A stretch of DNA of 64,000 nt from an uncultured Flavobacteriaceae bacterium (GTDB lineage Bacteria; Bacteroidota; Bacteroidia; Flavobacteriales; Flavobacteriaceae), in assembly GCA_937944485.1 (NCBI GenBank), contig CALDYU010000013.1:1-64000 (forward strand), written 5' to 3'. A program made the translations under genes and the position numbers. A model generated the notes under the pieces. It was not told where the DNA came from, searched no databases, and saw only the letters and a list, made by a program, of their open reading frames with translations. Position 1 is the stretch's first letter. Every line of letters begins with the position of its first letter. This document shows, piece by piece, positions 1-8,877 of this stretch.

Positions 1-2
1 AC

Positions 3-434
3 CCAGAATTAGCTGGTGGTGCTTCAAATGGTTCAAGCAATGAACTTGCTGAAATTAGAGAAACTGAGGCTTCTTTATCTGCTAAGTTAGATAACTTACT
101 ACAAGAAGCTGGCATAGATGCGCAACTTATGGAAAGCCTTGGTTCTAGTATCAAAAACTTTGAAGGTGCTGCCAAAGGTATTGCTCCGACAGTTGATGCA
201 ATGGAATCTACACGTAAGTATTCTGATGAAATGGTACAAGCTGCCGCTCAGATGGAATCATTGAACAGTTTATATAAAGTTCAGTTAGAAAGTGCTAGCA
301 AACAGGCTACTGCTAACGAAGAGCAATTACAAAATGCTGCTGCGTTGAAAGAGCAAATGGAGTCTTTAGCTACTAATTTATCTTCATTGAACGGAGTATA
401 TGGTGGTATGTTAACTGCAATGAGTAAAAACTAA
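3..434 (+). CDS. gldL: Gliding motility protein GldL, C-terminal part (5' truncated by window edge)
   Basis: The open frame runs from the first bases of the window (CCA GAA TTA GCT at position 3) to the stop at 434. The ATG at 129 in the ORF track is therefore internal and the real start lies outside. The visible 143 residues are the helical, Ala/Ser/Gln/Met-rich cytoplasmic tail expected of GldL, including a run of MESL-type heptads (MESLGSS, MESLNSL, MESLATN). Family knowledge: GldL is the inner-membrane partner of GldM and uses proton motive force to drive type IX secretion and gliding. It is identified mainly by its position 55 bp upstream of gldM and by this tail. The N-terminal membrane helices cannot be seen. 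Confidence 0.9.
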   Translation, partial: PELAGGASNGSSNELAEIRETEASLSAKLDNLLQEAGIDAQLMESLGSSIKNFEGAAKGIAPTVDAMESTRKYSDEMVQAAAQMESLNSLYKVQLESASKQATANEEQLQNAAALKEQMESLATNLSSLNGVYGGMLTAMSKN

Positions 435-489
435 TTTAGTTTTAGTTAAATAACCCAAATCAAATAATAATTAAAACGAATTAGAAAAC

Positions 490-2049
490 ATGGCAGGAGG
501 AAAACAGTCACCACGTCAGAAAATGGTAAACCTAATGTATTTGGTTTTCATTTGTATGCTGGCGTTAAATATGAGTAAAGAAGTACTCGCAGCATTCGGT
601 CTTATGAACGAAAAAATGGAGACTTCGAACGTAAAAACTACAGAGAGCAATAACCAGTTCTTAGCGAGTTTAGAAACAAAAGCTTCTGAAGATAAAGTGA
701 AGTATGGTAAGGTTTATGAAAAAGCCAACCAAATAAAGCAATTATCTCAATCATATTTTGATTACCTAGAAGGTCTTAAGAAAGAAATGATGGAAGGTGT
801 TGAAGACCCTAAAGATTATCAAGTAATGGACAAAGCTGATTTCTTAGACACCAAATTTTTCCAAGGAGAGAAATTGGCAGAAGGTGGTCAAGAATTTATG
901 AAGCGTATTAATGATTATCGTTCTCAAGTATCAGGTCTTGTTCCAGCTGGAATGAAAACAACTGTTGAATCTAGATTCGAAGTTGGTGATGCTAATGGTA
1001 AAGTTGAAAAGCGTGATGGTACTAAGCAAGATTGGATTAAGTATCATTATGAAGGTTTCCCTTTAATTGCTTCTTTGACGAAGTTAACCGCGTTACAGTC
1101 TGATATTAAAGCAACTGAAGAAGATGCATTAAAATCAATGTTGGCAGGTAATTTGAGTGAGCAAGTATCTTTGAAAAATTTTGCTACTTCATTGCAAGCT
1201 GCTAAAACGGCTTTCTATACTGGTGAAAAGTACGATGGTAAGATCATTATTAGTAAAACTGATAATTCATCTACACCTGTAAGAGCTGAATTAACTCTTG
1301 ACGGAAGAAAGTTGGCAGAAGGTAGAGACTATAAATTAGAAGCTGGTGGCGTTAAAATGCTAATAGGTTCTGGTGCTGCCGGTGATCATACTATTAAAGG
1401 TAAAATGTTCTTTAAGCAAGATGGCGATGAAATTGAAGTTGATGTAGAAAATACATTCGCAACAATTTCTAAACCTAATGCGGCATTAATCGCTGCAGAT
1501 AAGATGAATGTGGTATATCGTGGTGTAGCGAATCCAATGTCGATTTCTATCCCTGGTATTCCTAATAATAAGGTAAGTGCTTCTGCACCAGGTCTTAAAA
1601 AGATCAATGGTAGTAGTTATGTCATGAACCCAAGAAAAGGAAGAACTGTTAAAATAATGGCTTCTGGTACTTTACCTGATGGTCAACGTATTAGCACACC
1701 TGCAACCTTTAGAATTAAAGATATTCCAAGACCTTCTGGTTCTTTAGCGAAGCAAATAGGTTCTGTAAAGTTGCCACGTAAAAATGTTGAGATTTCTACA
1801 GTTGGTGCGATATTAGAAGACTTTGATTTTGATTTGAATCTAAAAGTAAGTGGATTTAAATTTAAAGTGCCAGGTCAACCTACTGTAAATGTTAAAGGTA
1901 ACCGTTTGAATTCACAGGCTAAATCAGCATTAAAGAGAGCTAAGAGAGGTTCTGCTGTACAGTTCTTTGATATCAATGCGTACATTACCAATAACAAAAC
2001 GTACAAATTAAAGAAAGTATCTCCGGTATATGTGGAGATTACGAACTAA
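490..2049 (+). CDS. gldM: Gliding motility / type IX secretion protein GldM
   Basis: 519 residues, the usual length for GldM. It opens with MAGGKQSPRQKMVNLMYLV and has one hydrophobic segment at about residues 14-34, followed by a long periplasmic region. Family knowledge: the single helix pairs with GldL in the inner membrane motor, and the periplasmic domains D1-D4 reach across to the GldKN ring at the outer membrane to transmit torque for protein export and adhesin movement. The gene lies 55 bp after gldL and 57 bp before gldN, in the conserved gldKLMN order. A strong hairpin sits just after its stop codon (separate entry). Identity is secure from sequence start, length and context. Confidence 0.95.
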   Translation: MAGGKQSPRQKMVNLMYLVFICMLALNMSKEVLAAFGLMNEKMETSNVKTTESNNQFLASLETKASEDKVKYGKVYEKANQIKQLSQSYFDYLEGLKKEMMEGVEDPKDYQVMDKADFLDTKFFQGEKLAEGGQEFMKRINDYRSQVSGLVPAGMKTTVESRFEVGDANGKVEKRDGTKQDWIKYHYEGFPLIASLTKLTALQSDIKATEEDALKSMLAGNLSEQVSLKNFATSLQAAKTAFYTGEKYDGKIIISKTDNSSTPVRAELTLDGRKLAEGRDYKLEAGGVKMLIGSGAAGDHTIKGKMFFKQDGDEIEVDVENTFATISKPNAALIAADKMNVVYRGVANPMSISIPGIPNNKVSASAPGLKKINGSSYVMNPRKGRTVKIMASGTLPDGQRISTPATFRIKDIPRPSGSLAKQIGSVKLPRKNVEISTVGAILEDFDFDLNLKVSGFKFKVPGQPTVNVKGNRLNSQAKSALKRAKRGSAVQFFDINAYITNNKTYKLKKVSPVYVEITN

Positions 2050-2062
2050 ATATTAATAAAAG

Positions 2063-2085
2063 CCGAGCGACTTTTGGTCGCTCGG
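2063..2085 (+). terminator. Hairpin between gldM and gldN
   Basis: A perfect 9-bp GC-rich stem (CCGAGCGAC / GTCGCTCGG) with a 5-nt TTTTG loop lies 13 bp after the gldM stop codon. The following bases (TAATTTTAAATT) are only a weak T tract. It could be a partial terminator, an mRNA-stabilising hairpin or a processing site that sets GldN levels relative to GldM. The structure is directly visible; the function is inferred. Confidence 0.6.
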
Positions 2086-2106
2086 TAATTTTAAATTGAT
2101 TCAAAC

Positions 2107-3006
2107 ATGAATTGGAAAAATGTTTTACTAATCGGAGCAGTAGCTATGTTACCTGCATCGATCATGGCCCAAGCGAACATTTTGAACGCCAAAAAGCCAG
2201 AAGAAATTGGAGTGAAAACAGAAGCTCAAAAAGCCCTTGATAATGATACTCCTTTGGCTTATGGTTATGTAGATGATAGAGATATTCTTTGGTCTAAAAC
2301 CGTATGGGAAACTATCGATTTAGATGAACGTGTTAATTTCCCTTTATACTATCCTACAGATACTATTGATATAGGATCTGACCGTAGATCATTATTTCAT
2401 GTACTTATGAAAAATGTGAGAAACGGTAAGTTAGAGGCTTATGCTGATTCATATTTTACTGAGAAGCGAAAGTTTGAAGATTTAGCCGCAACCTTAAAAA
2501 AAGTAGATACTTTAGAATATGGTTACGATGAAATCAATGCCGGTGAGGCGCTTTCTGCTGAAAATGTAGTAGAACGTGAATTAGGTGCTGCTGATATTGA
2601 GGAATATCGTATTAAAGGAATGTGGTATTTTGATAAGCGTCAAGGTGAATTAAAATATCGATTATTAGGTATTGCTCCTAGAGCTCCTGATGTGAATTTT
2701 ATTGATGATGAATCTATGGATCTTGCCGATAGTAAGGTCGATTTGTTTTGGATTTGGTATCCAGATGCTCGACAAATACTTCATGAGGCAAAGGTATTTA
2801 ACCAACGTAATTCTGCGCAACCGATATCTTTTGATATGCTATTAAATGCAAGAAGGTTCAACGGAGTTATTTATAGAGAAGATAATGTTCATGGTGATCG
2901 TAAAGTTAATGACTATGTAGCTGATAACGCATTGTTTCAATTGTTAGAAGCAAAACGTATTAAAGAAGTTATTCGCGATAGAGAACAAGATATGTGGAGT
3001 TATTAA
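2107..3006 (+). CDS. gldN: Gliding motility / type IX secretion protein GldN
   Basis: 299 residues with a clear Sec signal peptide ending near residue 21 (MLPASIMAQ). The body is an acidic, aromatic-rich domain typical of GldN/PorN, with motifs such as DERVNFPLYYPTD and MWYFDKRQGELKYR. Family knowledge: GldN forms the periplasmic ring with the lipoprotein GldK and contacts GldM, and it is required for type IX secretion. It is the last gene of the gld block here, followed by a strong rho-independent terminator at about 3110-3140. Identification rests on gene order and these conserved segments. Confidence 0.93.
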   Translation: MNWKNVLLIGAVAMLPASIMAQANILNAKKPEEIGVKTEAQKALDNDTPLAYGYVDDRDILWSKTVWETIDLDERVNFPLYYPTDTIDIGSDRRSLFHVLMKNVRNGKLEAYADSYFTEKRKFEDLAATLKKVDTLEYGYDEINAGEALSAENVVERELGAADIEEYRIKGMWYFDKRQGELKYRLLGIAPRAPDVNFIDDESMDLADSKVDLFWIWYPDARQILHEAKVFNQRNSAQPISFDMLLNARRFNGVIYREDNVHGDRKVNDYVADNALFQLLEAKRIKEVIRDREQDMWSY

Positions 3007-3107
3007 TGAGAATCCAAATGTATATTTGGTAATTCGAATTACTCCGATGCATATTAGAATTTGCTCAAACATTCAATAAAACAATTGAATTCCAATTCAA
3101 ACATATA

Positions 3108-3142
3108 AAAATCCCCAACAGTTACGTTGGGGATTTTTTTTG
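3108..3142 (+). terminator. Rho-independent terminator of the gld operon
   Basis: The arms AATCCCCAAC and GTTGGGGATT flank a short AGTTAC loop and are followed by a run of T. It closes the gldLMN transcript about 100 bp after the gldN stop. It also overlaps the TTG proposed by the ORF track as the start of the next gene, which argues for the later ATG. Confidence 0.85.
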
Positions 3143-3177
3143 TCCCAAAGTTTCAATACCCGTTGTATCTTAGCTTT

Positions 3178-4242
3178 ATGTTAGATTATCTGGTAGTCGG
3201 TTTGGGTATCGCTGGGGTATCCATTTGTGAAGAATTAGAGAAAAAGAAAAAGTCTTACAGGGTAATTAACGACGTCTCTCAGGTCGCAACATTGGTTGCA
3301 GGGGGTTTGTATAATCCAGTAATTTTAAAGCGATTTACACTAGCTTGGAAAGCAGAAGAGCAACTGAAAATTGCCATTCCGTTTTACAAATCGTTGGAAC
3401 AAAAACTAAACGTACAGTTAGATTATAAACTTCCAATATTCCGCAGATTTGCTTCAATAGAAGAGCAAAATTTATGGTTTGAAGCCTCTGATAAAGCGGG
3501 CTTAAGTGCCTTTTTATCTCCTAAACTTCTTAAAAATCATAATCCTTATATAAATGCGCCATACGGATATGGCCAGGTGCTACATACAGGTAGAATAGAC
3601 ACGGCATTGCTGTTAAAGTCGTATGAGTCACGATTAGTTTCTGAAAATAAGCTGCTATCAGAAACTTTTGATTATAATTTGCTGAATATCCATAGAGAAT
3701 ATATTACGTATCAAGGATTAACAGTTAAAAAAATCATTTTTTCAGAGGGTTTTAGCATGAAAAAGAACCCATTCTTCAAGTATTTGCCATTAACAAGCAC
3801 TAAAGGGGAATATCTGACAGTTAAAGCACCAGAATTACGTGAATCGAATGCCATTAAATCGTCTATTTTTTTAATTCCATGGGAAAAAGATGTATATCGC
3901 GTAGGCGCTACCTATAAATGGAAAGATATTTCTAACCAGCCAACGGAAGCATCAAAAACAGAACTCCTTCAAAAATTAGATTCCATCTTAAAATGCGACT
4001 ATGAAGTCATAGATCAAGTTGCCGGTATTCGACCAACAGTGGTAGATAGACGACCTTTGGTCGGCGAACATCCTGTTTACAAAAATGTATTTGCACTAAA
4101 CGGATTGGGATCAAGAGGCGTATTAATTGCTCCATTTGCATCAATACAGTTAATTAATTACATAGAGCAGAATGGCGATATTGACGTTGAAATGAACATA
4201 CATCGTTTTACTGAGAAATATTTTAAGGGTTTGCACCCTTGA
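3178..4242 (+). CDS. FAD-dependent oxidoreductase, D-amino-acid oxidase (DAO) family
   Basis: 354 residues from the ATG at 3178 (MLDYLVVGLGIAG). I prefer this to the TTG at 3127, which lies inside the gld terminator and would place 17 non-conserved residues ahead of the nucleotide-binding strand. The N-terminal GLGIAG at residues 8-13 is the dinucleotide-binding glycine motif. The C-terminal GIRPTVVDRRPLVG and NGLGSRG segments are typical of the DAO/ThiO-like fold. No signal peptide, so probably cytoplasmic. The substrate cannot be told from sequence. It is a single gene between the gld operon and a convergent DUF983 gene, whose 3' end it overlaps by 20 bp. Confidence 0.8.
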   Translation: MLDYLVVGLGIAGVSICEELEKKKKSYRVINDVSQVATLVAGGLYNPVILKRFTLAWKAEEQLKIAIPFYKSLEQKLNVQLDYKLPIFRRFASIEEQNLWFEASDKAGLSAFLSPKLLKNHNPYINAPYGYGQVLHTGRIDTALLLKSYESRLVSENKLLSETFDYNLLNIHREYITYQGLTVKKIIFSEGFSMKKNPFFKYLPLTSTKGEYLTVKAPELRESNAIKSSIFLIPWEKDVYRVGATYKWKDISNQPTEASKTELLQKLDSILKCDYEVIDQVAGIRPTVVDRRPLVGEHPVYKNVFALNGLGSRGVLIAPFASIQLINYIEQNGDIDVEMNIHRFTEKYFKGLHP

Positions 4243-4612
4243 TATCTGGGTCGTAGGTAAAAAAGAAATTAATCCAAATATTTCGTGACAATCGAATTAT
4301 TATTGGCATAAAAATGACCATGGTAATTACTATAGCGATAAACGCATTAATAAGGCTAGTACCTAGCCATAACCTGGAAATGACGAAGGCGGCCAATGCG
4401 AAAGCAATTCCTACGCCATAACTGACATACATGGCGCCATAAAAAAATGATGGTTCAATTTTATATTTAGTACTACAATTTGAGCAGCGTGCATGCATTT
4501 TTAATAAATGGCCTAGTTTAAAAGGGTTCTTGTCTTTATACATACTTTGGGCATGGCATTTAGGGCAACTTCCTGTTAAAATGCTGTATAATTTATTTCC
4601 TTTTTTTAACAT
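4223..4612 (-). CDS. DUF983 family zinc-ribbon membrane protein
   Basis: 129 residues. Two CxxC pairs near the N terminus (CPKC at 16-19 and CSNC at 43-46) form a probable zinc ribbon. Two hydrophobic helices follow, at about 57-80 and 88-108. This layout matches the DUF983 family, whose function is not established. The last 20 bp overlap the 3' end of the convergent FAD oxidoreductase gene. Initiation at MLKKGNKLYS is the only sensible choice before the first CxxC. Confidence 0.8.
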   Translation of the reverse strand: MLKKGNKLYSILTGSCPKCHAQSMYKDKNPFKLGHLLKMHARCSNCSTKYKIEPSFFYGAMYVSYGVGIAFALAAFVISRLWLGTSLINAFIAIVITMVIFMPIIIRLSRNIWINFFFTYDPDIKGANP

Positions 4613-4781
4613 TTGCAGAATCTTTTCTCAAAGGTATTTATTCACTGCTGATGTGAAGTAATTTTCCATCAAAATAATTGATATTTACATTGTGAAAAGG
4701 AATTAGTCGCTTTAAGGGGACTATTCCAAATATTTGATCCAAATAGAAGCACCAAAATAATTACCAACTAAAAAAAAGTAA

Positions 4782-6692
4782 ATGCTAAACATACATAATT
4801 TATCAGTTTCATTTGGGGGAGAATATCTTTTCGAAGAAATTTCTTTCCGATTAAACGGAGGTGATCGTGTGGGTTTAATTGGCAAAAACGGAGCAGGAAA
4901 ATCTACTTTATTGAAGTTGCTAACGAAAGACATGCCGTATGATTCTGGAACAATAGCAACAGAGAAAGATGTTAAAATAGGTTTTTTGCGGCAAGATATT
5001 GATTTCGAACAAGGAAGAACAGTTCTTGAAGAAGCCTATCAAGCTTTTGTTGAAATCAAAGAATTAGAATTAAAGTTAGAAACTATAAATACCCAACTAG
5101 CAGAACGCACAGATTATGAAAGTGATAGTTACAATCAGCTCATCGTTGATTTAAGTGATATCACACAACATTATGAGATTTTAGGAGGGTACAATTACGA
5201 AGGTGAAACAGAGAAGATATTGCAAGGCCTTGGTTTCAAACGTACAGATTTTAATAAAAAAACCGATACTTTTTCAGGAGGATGGCGCATGCGTATCGAA
5301 TTAGCGAAGTTATTACTTCAAAGTAACGACGTACTTTTACTAGATGAGCCTACGAATCATTTAGATATAGAATCTATTATTTGGCTTGAAAATTTTCTTA
5401 CCAATTATTCTGGTGCTGTTGTCATTGTGTCGCATGACAAAATGTTTTTAGATAATGTGACCAACAGAACTATTGAGATTTCATTAGGCAGAATATATGA
5501 TTATAACAAACCGTATTCGAAGTATTTAGTGTTGCGTAGTGAGATGAAGCAGCAGCAACTGAATGCTCAAAAAAATCAAGATAAAGAAATTCAGCAGGCA
5601 GAACGGTTGATCGAAAAATTTCGAGCTAAATCAACCAAAGCATCTATGGCACAATCGCTCATAAAGAAATTAGATAAAATGGAGCGAATTGAAGTAGATC
5701 AAGATGATAATAGTGTCATGAGTCTTCGATTTCCTATATCAATTACCCCCGGTAAAGTGGTGACTGAAATAGAAGGTTTATCTAAAAGTTATGGTGAAAA
5801 CCATGTGCTAGATAATCTTAATTTACTTATTGAACGCAATAGCAAAACAGCTTTTGTAGGGCAGAATGGTCAAGGAAAATCAACTTTGGCTAAAATAATG
5901 GTAGGGGAAATAGAGTATGAAGGAACATTGAAGTTGGGGCATAATGTAGAAATCGGCTATTTTGCTCAAAATCAAGCAGAATATCTTGATGGAAATAAAA
6001 CTGTTCTTGATACGATGATCGATGCCGCCAATGAAAAAAATAGAAGTAAAGTCCGAGATATTTTAGGTTCTTTTCTATTCAGAGGCGATGAAGTGGAAAA
6101 ATTTGTTAAAGTACTTTCTGGGGGAGAACGAAATAGACTAGCATTAGCTAAGATGCTACTGCAGCCTTTTAATGTATTGGTTATGGATGAGCCAACGAAC
6201 CATCTAGATATAAAGTCTAAAAATGTTTTAAAACAAGCCTTAAATAGTTTTGAAGGCACTTTGATACTAGTGTCACACGATCGCGATTTTTTACAAGGCT
6301 TAACAAATAAAGTATACGAATTTAAAGATCGAAAGATTAAAGAATATTTAGGTGATATTGAATATTATCTAGAACAACGCAAAGCACAAGATTTTAGGGC
6401 TATTGAAAAAAAGAATGAAATTAAAATAACTAAAGAAAAGCCCAATAAAGCAAAAAATAGCTTTCAAGACCAAAAGAAACTAAAGTCTCTTAAAAATAAA
6501 CTAAGCACTATTGAAAGTAAAATAGCAACACAAGAGAAAGAAATTGCGGAAATAGATCATCAATTACTGATGAATTATGACAAAACTATCGCGGAAGATA
6601 ATTTTTTCGAGAACTATAAAAATAAGAAGGCAAGGTTAGAAAAACTAATGAAAAATTGGGAGCAACTTAGTCTTAAACTTGATGAATCTTAA
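4782..6692 (+). CDS. ABC-F family ATP-binding protein
   Basis: 636 residues with two complete ATP-binding domains and no membrane segments, the ABC-F layout. Domain 1 has Walker A GKNGAGKST at 34-42, signature FSGGW and Walker B LLLDEPTNHLD. Domain 2 has Walker A GQNGQGKST, signature LSGGE and Walker B LVMDEPTNHLD. The linker between them is charged and helical. A Lys/Glu-rich C-terminal coiled coil (about 540-630) resembles the Uup branch. Family knowledge: such proteins act on the ribosome, as translation factors or in antibiotic protection, and not as transporters. The gene stands alone, so the exact role is open. Confidence 0.9.
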   Translation: MLNIHNLSVSFGGEYLFEEISFRLNGGDRVGLIGKNGAGKSTLLKLLTKDMPYDSGTIATEKDVKIGFLRQDIDFEQGRTVLEEAYQAFVEIKELELKLETINTQLAERTDYESDSYNQLIVDLSDITQHYEILGGYNYEGETEKILQGLGFKRTDFNKKTDTFSGGWRMRIELAKLLLQSNDVLLLDEPTNHLDIESIIWLENFLTNYSGAVVIVSHDKMFLDNVTNRTIEISLGRIYDYNKPYSKYLVLRSEMKQQQLNAQKNQDKEIQQAERLIEKFRAKSTKASMAQSLIKKLDKMERIEVDQDDNSVMSLRFPISITPGKVVTEIEGLSKSYGENHVLDNLNLLIERNSKTAFVGQNGQGKSTLAKIMVGEIEYEGTLKLGHNVEIGYFAQNQAEYLDGNKTVLDTMIDAANEKNRSKVRDILGSFLFRGDEVEKFVKVLSGGERNRLALAKMLLQPFNVLVMDEPTNHLDIKSKNVLKQALNSFEGTLILVSHDRDFLQGLTNKVYEFKDRKIKEYLGDIEYYLEQRKAQDFRAIEKKNEIKITKEKPNKAKNSFQDQKKLKSLKNKLSTIESKIATQEKEIAEIDHQLLMNYDKTIAEDNFFENYKNKKARLEKLMKNWEQLSLKLDES

Positions 6693-6851
6693 CAATGTGA
6701 AGATATGTTGTTACAACACTTTTTAGGCTTTTCACAACAAAATAGATCATCTACTAGGCAGTTTATCGATAATTTTTGCAATATAGCAGCAAATTCATAG
6801 TTATTTGTAAGATAATTCTTATGTAAATATTATTTACGATCATTCAAACAT

Positions 6852-7742
6852 ATGTCTAGAATAGTCTTAATGTTCTTTTTGTTTTTAACCTGTACTGTAC
6901 TTTCGGCAAAAATACCTGATGCTGAAAGACAAGTCCTTTTAGATCTTTATGAAAGTACCGATGGTCATAGGTGGTTTAAAACATGGAATAAATCGAAACC
7001 AGTATCAACATGGTTTGGTATTACCGTAAAACGCAACAGAGTAGTTGCTATCAATTTAATGAATAACAACTTGCAAGGTACTATACCTGAATCAATAGGT
7101 GATTTAAGTCAGTTGAAATTTCTTAATCTTGCTTTTAACCACCTTCATGGTCAATTGCCTGAAAGCATTGCGGAGTTAAAAGAACTAGAAGTCTTACGTT
7201 TAGGAAAAAATAGACTTTCGGGTAGTATTCCGGCGGTTTTCGGTAGTTTAAACAAGTTATCAGTTTTAGATCTTTTTTCGAACGAAATTTCGGGTATGAT
7301 ACCTAAAAATATTGGTATGGCTCAAAAATTAAAGGTGATCTCTATTTCAAACAATCATATTAGTGGTCGTATACCTCAAGAAATAAGTACACTAAAGCAA
7401 TTAGAAAGGCTAGAATTGGCAGATAATAATGTGTTTGGAGACGTACCTAAAGAATTGGGTCAGCTTTCCAATTTAAAGATGTTGGTTATTTCAGAAAATA
7501 GACTTTCAGGTGAATTTCCGGCTACAGTATTTTCATTACCTAATTTAGAAGTACTGCAGTTGCAGAAAAACGCTTTTGATAAAGAGCATTTGAAAAATAA
7601 CTTTCCAACACAAACAGATTTGGCCATATTTGATTTTGATGATCCAGAAGAGGCTGCTTTCAAAAGAAATTTTGAAGATATATATAAAACTGGTGACACT
7701 AGAATGGCTGATACGAAGTTTGAAGATGATGGCGATAATTAG
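6852..7742 (+). CDS. Secreted leucine-rich-repeat protein, copy 1 of 3
   Basis: 296 residues. A Sec signal peptide covers about 1-18. A cap region follows with LLDLYESTDGHRWFKTW and STWFGITV, then about seven plant-type LRRs with the LxGxIPxxIGxLxxL pattern (about 60-235). The C terminus carries the peptide RMADTKFEDDGDN, shared with the two downstream paralogs. No classical type IX secretion C-terminal domain is visible. The stop is 8 bp before the start of copy 2, so the two are probably co-transcribed. The ligand is unknown; LRR folds generally bind proteins or peptides. Confidence 0.85.
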   Translation: MSRIVLMFFLFLTCTVLSAKIPDAERQVLLDLYESTDGHRWFKTWNKSKPVSTWFGITVKRNRVVAINLMNNNLQGTIPESIGDLSQLKFLNLAFNHLHGQLPESIAELKELEVLRLGKNRLSGSIPAVFGSLNKLSVLDLFSNEISGMIPKNIGMAQKLKVISISNNHISGRIPQEISTLKQLERLELADNNVFGDVPKELGQLSNLKMLVISENRLSGEFPATVFSLPNLEVLQLQKNAFDKEHLKNNFPTQTDLAIFDFDDPEEAAFKRNFEDIYKTGDTRMADTKFEDDGDN

Positions 7743-7750
7743 GTGGCTTT

Positions 7751-8659
7751 ATGAATTTAGAAAATCCAAATAAACGAATACAACTTTTGCTTCTTAGCAT
7801 CTTGCTTACGATGGCATTCATACATTTAGTAAGTGCTCAGATACCATCAGAAGAAAAAGAAGCCCTCATTAGTTTCTACGAGAAGATGGGTGGTGAGCGA
7901 TGGGAGAATTCATGGAATTTAGAAGAAAGTGAGCATACTTGGTTTGGCGTGAAAATAGTTGATAACCATGTTGTGGAAATTAATCTTTTTAGAAACAATG
8001 TTCAGGGTGTATTGCCCGAAAGTATTTCAGAATTAAAGTATTTGACGCATTTAAATTTAGCTTTCAATGGTGTGACAGGAGTTTTGCCTAGTAGTTTAAC
8101 ACAACTATCATTTTTAAAAGTTTTAAAACTTGAAATGAATAGGCTAAAGGGAGAGCTGCCAGAAGATATTGGCAATCTTCGAAATTTAGAAGAACTAATA
8201 CTATTTAATAATTTTATTACAGGAGGTATTCCAGAAAGTATGGGCACCTTGAAAAAACTTCGAATTTTAAATTTGTCAAGTAATAACTTGAGCGGCCCTA
8301 TTCCTAGCTCTATAGGCAAACTAGATAAATTAGAAAATCTAGGTTTATTTGAAAATGATTTAGGAGGCAATATACCTGTTGAATTGGGGAAGCTTTCGAG
8401 CCTACAAGAACTTGTGTTAGCAAATAATCAATTAGGTGGTGATATACCTATAGAGTTTGGCCAATTAACTAGTCTTAGAGTTTTGCAAATTCAAAATAAT
8501 AATTTTAAATCTTTAGAAAATCTAAATCGTCTCAACACAAAAGAGCTTCTGGCTTTTGATCACGATAAAGAAGGTTATAATCTTGATCTTGGTAACCTCA
8601 AAAAGGATAAGTCTAGAATGGCGGATACTAAATTTGAAGATGATGATGACAATAAGTAA
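7751..8659 (+). CDS. Secreted leucine-rich-repeat protein, copy 2 of 3
   Basis: 302 residues with a signal peptide ending near LVSAQ (about residue 30). It has the same cap motif (ALISFYEKMGGERWENSW, HTWFGVKI), an array of LxGxIP-type LRRs, and the tail RMADTKFEDDDDNK. It is a clear paralog of the flanking copies and immediately follows copy 1. Divergence is spread across the LRRs, while the last 13 or so residues are almost invariant among the three. Extracellular or periplasmic location is inferred from the signal peptide. Function unknown. Confidence 0.85.
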   Translation: MNLENPNKRIQLLLLSILLTMAFIHLVSAQIPSEEKEALISFYEKMGGERWENSWNLEESEHTWFGVKIVDNHVVEINLFRNNVQGVLPESISELKYLTHLNLAFNGVTGVLPSSLTQLSFLKVLKLEMNRLKGELPEDIGNLRNLEELILFNNFITGGIPESMGTLKKLRILNLSSNNLSGPIPSSIGKLDKLENLGLFENDLGGNIPVELGKLSSLQELVLANNQLGGDIPIEFGQLTSLRVLQIQNNNFKSLENLNRLNTKELLAFDHDKEGYNLDLGNLKKDKSRMADTKFEDDDDNK

Positions 8660-8877
8660 GAGATTTAAAATAAAAGGATGTTTTTTGTCTCAATCGTCTG
8701 GTTTTTAAAGAGCGTTTTCATCTTCTGATTAGATATTAGCATCTTTTTTAGATCTGATATATCATAAAATCTATATTTTAACGTTAGTGCAATACTATGT
8801 ATATGATGTTTCCCCCATTATATGATGAAGCATGAAATACGTACAATAATTATGACAAGAAAAAAAATAACAATTGT

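Noticed and set aside
3127-3177. Upstream TTG start for the FAD oxidoreductase
   Set aside because: Lies in the gld terminator; the ATG at 3178 begins directly at the nucleotide-binding strand.
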